Assembly (NCBI GenBank): GCA_029932545.1
Contig: JAOZPW010000013.1
Location: 1-26,145, forward strand
Reading direction: 5' to 3'
DNA length: 26,145 nt
From: Thermoanaerobaculales bacterium
GTDB lineage: Bacteria > Acidobacteriota > Thermoanaerobaculia > Thermoanaerobaculales > Sulfomarinibacteraceae
The translations under genes were made by a program, and so were the position numbers. A model generated the notes under the pieces. That model ran no database searches. It was given only the letters and a program-made list of their open reading frames with translations, and was not told the origin of the DNA. Shown here in pieces: positions 22,838 to 26,145 of this stretch (within the stretch, counting starts at the first letter, position 1; each line of letters starts with the position of its first letter).

Positions 22838-25249
22838 GTGACCAGCGTCCGAAAGCTCTCTTTCCGAGTGCTGGGCGGCCTGATTCTGATTTTTCTGCTA
22901 TTCGTGGTTTTTGTCCCGATCGTTGAATTCTCCGACCCTCTGGGAACGGCGATTCTCGACTGTGAGGGACGGCTTTTGGGTGCAGCAACGGCCTCGGACG
23001 GCCAATGGCGATTCGGTGCGCCTGAAGAAATCCCCGGAAAATTCCGGCACGCCCTGCTCGAATTTGAAGATCACCGGTTCGACTCCCACCCCGGTATCGA
23101 CCCCCTGGCAATGGCCCGCGCCCTCTTCCAGGATCTCAAGGCCGGCGCCATCGTCAGCGGGGGATCGACCATCACAATGCAAACCGTGCGTCTCTCCCGC
23201 CATGGCCGGCCTCGAACCCTGCGAGAGAAGGCCGTCGAGTGCCTGTTGGCACTGCGTCTGGAACTCTCCCACTCCAAGAATGAGATCCTCAGGACGTATG
23301 CCGGCTACGCGCCTTTCGGTGGGAACATCGTCGGCCTGGAGGCGGCGGCTTGGCGCTATTTCGGACGCAGTGCAAGGGATCTCTCCTGGGCCGAATCCGC
23401 CACCCTGGCCGTCTTGCCGAATGCGCCGGCCCTGATCCACCCCGGGCGCCGTCCCGAGGCGTTGCTCAGACGTCGAAACGCCCTCTTGAATCGATTGCAT
23501 CAGAGGAATCTTCTGGACGAGGTTGCCCTGGAACTGGCCCAGGCCGAGCCCCTGCCGGGGCCTCCTCGCCCCTTGCCCCGTTTAGCGCCCCACCTGCTCG
23601 ACCGGGCGCGCAGGGAAATCCCCGGTGGAGGCATCGTCACCACCACACTGGATCTGGAGACCCAACGCCGGCTCTCGGCAATCCTCACCCGCCATCATCG
23701 AACCCTCAAGGAAAACTCCATCGACCATCTGGCCGCTCTGGTGGCCCATACCGATTCAGGCAAGGTTCTGGCCTACGTCGGCAACGTCGGTCGACTCGGC
23801 GATCAGGGTGCGCAGGTCGATATCATCACCGCCCCGAGAAGTTCCGGGAGCATTCTCAAACCCTTCCTCTTCGCCACCATGCTCTCCGACGCAGAGATTT
23901 TGCCCGAGGAACTCGTCCCAGATATCCCGACGCGTATCGGCGGCTTCGCACCCCGAAATTTCGATCGTCATTTTTCGGGCGCCGTTCCCGCCTCCGTGGC
24001 CCTGAGCCGATCCCTCAACGTACCCGCCGTTCGAATGCTCCGTTCCCACGGTATTGCTCGCTTCGCCGATCTGTTGCGCTCTCTGGGCCTGACGACCCTT
24101 TTCCGCCCCGCAGACGACTACGGACTCTCTCTGATTCTCGGGGGCGCCGAGGTCACGCTTTGGGAGATGACGGCACTCTACGCAGGACTGGGGCGCACGG
24201 CCATAGGGAGCAGGGCACAGGAGGAACAGGGGGGAGGGGGAGAGGGGGAGAGGGGGGGAGAGGGTTCCGCATTGGGTGAGAGTCACCTGACCACTGACTT
24301 CCGGCCCCTCAGTTGGAAAATCGAAGCCACCCAGAAAGGCAGCCCCTCCCCCTTCGATGCCGGAGTCGCTTTCACCACACTGGAAGCCCTGCTGGAAGTG
24401 TCTCGCCCCGAGTCAGACGCCTCCTGGAAGAACTTCGCTTCTTCCCAGCGGGTCGCCTGGAAGACCGGCACAAGTTACGGTTTCCGCGACGCCTGGGCCA
24501 TCGGAGTGACACCGGAATATGTCGTCGGAGTCTGGGCAGGTAACGCAGACGGCGAAGGCCGGCCGGGGTTGACCGGTCACTCGGCAGCTGCCCCGGTTCT
24601 GTTCTCGATCTTCGACACCCTGCCCTCGGGTCCTTTTTTCGACGAACCCGAACTGGAAATGCGGGAACTCGAGATCTGCGCCCACAGCGGATTGCGGGCC
24701 GGCCAAGACTGCGGGGAAATCCGGATTGCCACGGTTCCGGCCTCCTGCCTGCCCGGCCGAACCTGTCCCTACTGCCGCAAGGTCCACCTCGATTCCAGCG
24801 GCCGCTACCGGGTGGACGGTGGCTGCGAAACGATCGCTACGATGATCCACCGCTCGTTTTTCATCCTTCCGCCTGCATTAGCTGCGGAGTACGCCCAACG
24901 CCATCCGGACTATCGGCCTCTGCCGCCCTGGCGAAAGGACTGCCGGTCCGAAGAGAACGAGGACCGGATCAGCTGCCTCTATCCCGACAATGGCGCTGAG
25001 ATCTACGTCCCCCTGGAGTTGCATGGCCGGCGAGGCCGTTTTGTCGCCGAGGCCGCCCATGCCGATCCTCGAGGCATCATCTTCTGGCATCTCGACCATC
25101 ACTACCTCGGGCGCACCAGAGGCGAGCACCGGATGTCTCTGGCGCCCGAGCCCGGCCGCCATCTCCTGACCCTGGTCGATGGCGACGGGACGACACTCTT
25201 GCGTCGATTCAAGGTGCTCAGACGGGCCGAAAATACGATGAGCCCGTAG
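22838..25249 (+). CDS. pbpC: Penicillin-binding protein 1C
   Basis: Bifunctional peptidoglycan glycosyltransferase/transpeptidase anchored by one N-terminal helix (VLGGLILIFLLFVVFVPIV). The glycosyltransferase (GT51) domain has FEDHRFDSHPGIDPLAMARA with the catalytic Glu at about 77, and GGSTITMQTVRL. The transpeptidase domain has SSGSILKPF (active Ser about 338), SRSLN (about 390-394) and KTGTS (542-546). A C-terminal domain of about 190 residues carries Cys-rich motifs (CLPGRTCPYC) and matches the PBP1C C-terminal domain. 803 residues, near the family's usual size. An odd Gly/Glu-rich insert (about 460-480) lies between SxN and KTG. The start is uncertain: GTG 22838 or TTG 22832, neither with a good Shine-Dalgarno. 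It follows the macroglobulin gene, the classic partner. Confidence 0.94.
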   Translation: MTSVRKLSFRVLGGLILIFLLFVVFVPIVEFSDPLGTAILDCEGRLLGAATASDGQWRFGAPEEIPGKFRHALLEFEDHRFDSHPGIDPLAMARALFQDLKAGAIVSGGSTITMQTVRLSRHGRPRTLREKAVECLLALRLELSHSKNEILRTYAGYAPFGGNIVGLEAAAWRYFGRSARDLSWAESATLAVLPNAPALIHPGRRPEALLRRRNALLNRLHQRNLLDEVALELAQAEPLPGPPRPLPRLAPHLLDRARREIPGGGIVTTTLDLETQRRLSAILTRHHRTLKENSIDHLAALVAHTDSGKVLAYVGNVGRLGDQGAQVDIITAPRSSGSILKPFLFATMLSDAEILPEELVPDIPTRIGGFAPRNFDRHFSGAVPASVALSRSLNVPAVRMLRSHGIARFADLLRSLGLTTLFRPADDYGLSLILGGAEVTLWEMTALYAGLGRTAIGSRAQEEQGGGGEGERGGEGSALGESHLTTDFRPLSWKIEATQKGSPSPFDAGVAFTTLEALLEVSRPESDASWKNFASSQRVAWKTGTSYGFRDAWAIGVTPEYVVGVWAGNADGEGRPGLTGHSAAAPVLFSIFDTLPSGPFFDEPELEMRELEICAHSGLRAGQDCGEIRIATVPASCLPGRTCPYCRKVHLDSSGRYRVDGGCETIATMIHRSFFILPPALAAEYAQRHPDYRPLPPWRKDCRSEENEDRISCLYPDNGAEIYVPLELHGRRGRFVAEAAHADPRGIIFWHLDHHYLGRTRGEHRMSLAPEPGRHLLTLVDGDGTTLLRRFKVLRRAENTMSP
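24206..24264 (+). repeat. G-rich low-complexity tract inside pbpC
   Basis: From 24229 there are runs of 6, 5, 5, 7 and 3 G separated by A or AGA, on the coding strand. It encodes a Gly/Glu-rich loop and keeps the frame. It fits a G-quadruplex pattern and is prone to slippage. Confidence 0.8.
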
Positions 25250-25264
25250 CAATACGGACTCATC
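25237..25264 (-). terminator. Intrinsic terminator-like hairpin at the end of the beta-helix gene
   Basis: Arms GATGAGCCCGTA (25237-25248) and TACGGACTCATC (25253-25264) pair at 11 of 12 positions around a 4-base loop. On the minus strand it is followed by GTATTTTC, a short T-tract, so it suits the minus-strand gene that ends at 25263. The pbpC stop lies inside it. Confidence 0.55.
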
Positions 25265-25910
25265 ATCCACTCGATATGCTCGACCACCGGGAAGTCGTGC
25301 CCAGCTCAAAACCGTCGATGCCCCCGGTGTAGCAGTTGTCCCGAATGTGGGAGCGGCCGGTATCAGTCAATTCAATGTGCGAACACTTGATTGTGCTTTC
25401 ATTGGCGACACCGAGGCCCGAGTCATCCGGATTGATCTTGATCGCCTGCTGGCCGGGGTCAATGATATGGACATTGTGAATCAGAATGCCTGAGATCGGA
25501 GCGCCTTGCCCCGTGATATGAATCGGGTGATCGAAGGCGCGCATCAAGGTAATATCGGCTATGACAGTGTCCGATGCGTAAATGCTGATCAACTCGTTCG
25601 TCTGGTAGTCGGCGTCGAGAATCACCGCCTCGCGGTCGCCCGAGAAAGACCGCAGGGTCACACCGGGAGTGTCAAACACCAACCGGCATCCGGAATCCCC
25701 ACAACCGAGATCGTACGTCCCGTCATGCAGAAGCAGCGTCGTGCCGGTTTGAGCATCGGCGACGCTCTGGCGCAGCGCCGATGCCTGGGCAGGCCAGATT
25801 TCTATCGTGTCTCCAGTCGCGGGGGGAAAGGGATCGCAGGGTGCCTGGGCATTGGCCGAACCCGACAGCAACAAGAAGATGACCACAAATGCCAGTTTCA
25901 CAGTGTTCAT
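25263..25910 (-). CDS. Secreted right-handed beta-helix protein, short
   Basis: 215 residues. A signal peptide (MNTVKLAFVVIFLLLSGSAN, likely cut after ANA) is followed by a segment typical of pectate-lyase-like beta-helix proteins: SVADAQTGTTLLLHDGTYDL, then rungs VTLRSFSGDREAVILDAD, TVIADITLMRAFDHPIHITG and ISGILIHNVHIIDPGQQAIK, ending with IRDNCYTGGIDGFELG. Such proteins bind or cleave polysaccharides, but no catalytic residue can be assigned. The helix breaks off soon after the CYTGGIDG motif, where relatives usually continue with many more rungs, so it may be 3'-truncated. A longer start to 25946 (MRFGK) is possible; 25910 gives a normal signal peptide. CATATT lies 6 bases upstream, no Shine-Dalgarno. 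Converges on pbpC. Confidence 0.75.
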   Translation of the reverse strand: MNTVKLAFVVIFLLLSGSANAQAPCDPFPPATGDTIEIWPAQASALRQSVADAQTGTTLLLHDGTYDLGCGDSGCRLVFDTPGVTLRSFSGDREAVILDADYQTNELISIYASDTVIADITLMRAFDHPIHITGQGAPISGILIHNVHIIDPGQQAIKINPDDSGLGVANESTIKCSHIELTDTGRSHIRDNCYTGGIDGFELGTTSRWSSISSG

Positions 25911-25984
25911 GTGAACAATATGGCGCTTCCCAAAGCGCATGGGAATGGCAGAACGCGTCAAAAACCTATCGAAAGGCGACACAA

Positions 25985-26000
25985 TGTGATCGAACTCACG
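25985..26000. promoter_or_regulatory. CRP/FNR-type palindrome upstream of the beta-helix gene
   Basis: TGTGA, a 6-base spacer and TCACG: nine of ten consensus positions of the E. coli CRP half-sites, 75 bases before the start at 25910. No regulator gene lies nearby, so this is a pattern match only. Confidence 0.3.
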
Positions 26001-26080
26001 ATTCCGGAAGATCGCCTTGGTGATATCGAGGCGCCAGGTTCGGGGCCGCAAACCGTTTCCGTCAACCGCGACCGGACCCG

Positions 26081-26101
26081 AGACCGTAGACCGTAGACCG
26101 C
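26081..26101. repeat. AGACCGT heptamer repeats
   Basis: AGACCGT (26081), AGACCGT (26088) and AGACCGC (26095) in tandem, followed by hexamers ending in CCG. Two inverted copies of AGACCGC occur at 546-559 inside the GGDEF gene, which may be coincidence. Confidence 0.6.
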
Positions 26102-26145
26102 ACCCGGTACCGCGTCCGCTTCCGCGAGCTGCGTCGGTGGTGCTG

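Overview
The window (26,145 bases, GC-rich, dense genes on both strands) looks like chromosome from a Gram-negative, free-living bacterium. It encodes a thioester alpha-2-macroglobulin with a penicillin-binding protein 1C, a secreted octaheme cytochrome, a Hanks-type Ser/Thr kinase, cyclic-di-GMP-type signalling proteins and HEAT-repeat proteins. This mix would fit Acidobacteriota or a neighbouring deep lineage, but no rRNA or marker set is present, so that placement is only inference. I see no phage, transposase, CRISPR array, tRNA or rRNA.

Layout: (1) 1-1015, minus strand, a receiver-GGDEF protein running off the window, probably the front of a GGDEF-EAL protein. (2) 1129-2808, minus, glutamine-dependent NAD+ synthetase nadE. 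(3) 2809-3767, a repeat-rich stretch with one probable small secreted protein (3062-3346). (4) 3768-5750, membrane Ser/Thr kinase, then 6004-7410, an octaheme c-type cytochrome of the tetrathionate-reductase-like family. (5) 7590-8279, minus, YugP-like membrane zinc peptidase. (6) 8403-10061, a GT-C-like polytopic membrane protein, followed by a frameshifted gene remnant (10058-10471). (7) 10468-13845, minus, a two-gene operon: a HEAT-repeat protein and an HD-GYP-like protein that appear to share an N-terminal module. (8) 14313-15998, translation factor ettA. (9) 16043-16933, minus, an EamA-type transporter, diverging from (10) 16975-22527, an 1850-residue alpha-2-macroglobulin, followed by pbpC (22838-25249). 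These two form the known defence/repair pair of the periplasm. (11) 25263-25910, minus, a secreted beta-helix protein converging on pbpC.

The most interesting signals are not single genes. First, five starts that lack a Shine-Dalgarno sequence (3062, 8403, 13845, 16933, 16975) each have a TANNNT hexamer exactly 6 or 7 bases upstream, the geometry expected of leaderless transcripts; starts with a good Shine-Dalgarno do not need this. Second, the gaps between genes carry several families of short repeats: AGCNNTC heptamers, a hairpin element present twice in opposite orientation, hexamer arrays ending in CCG, and AGACCGT heptamers. Third, a nested palindrome with two inverted DnaA-box-like sequences lies directly after the macroglobulin gene. 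Fourth, pbpC carries an in-frame G-rich low-complexity insert inside its transpeptidase domain.

No complete, clearly new multi-gene system is proven here. The best candidate for undescribed biology is the HEAT / HD-GYP operon with its common N-terminal module.
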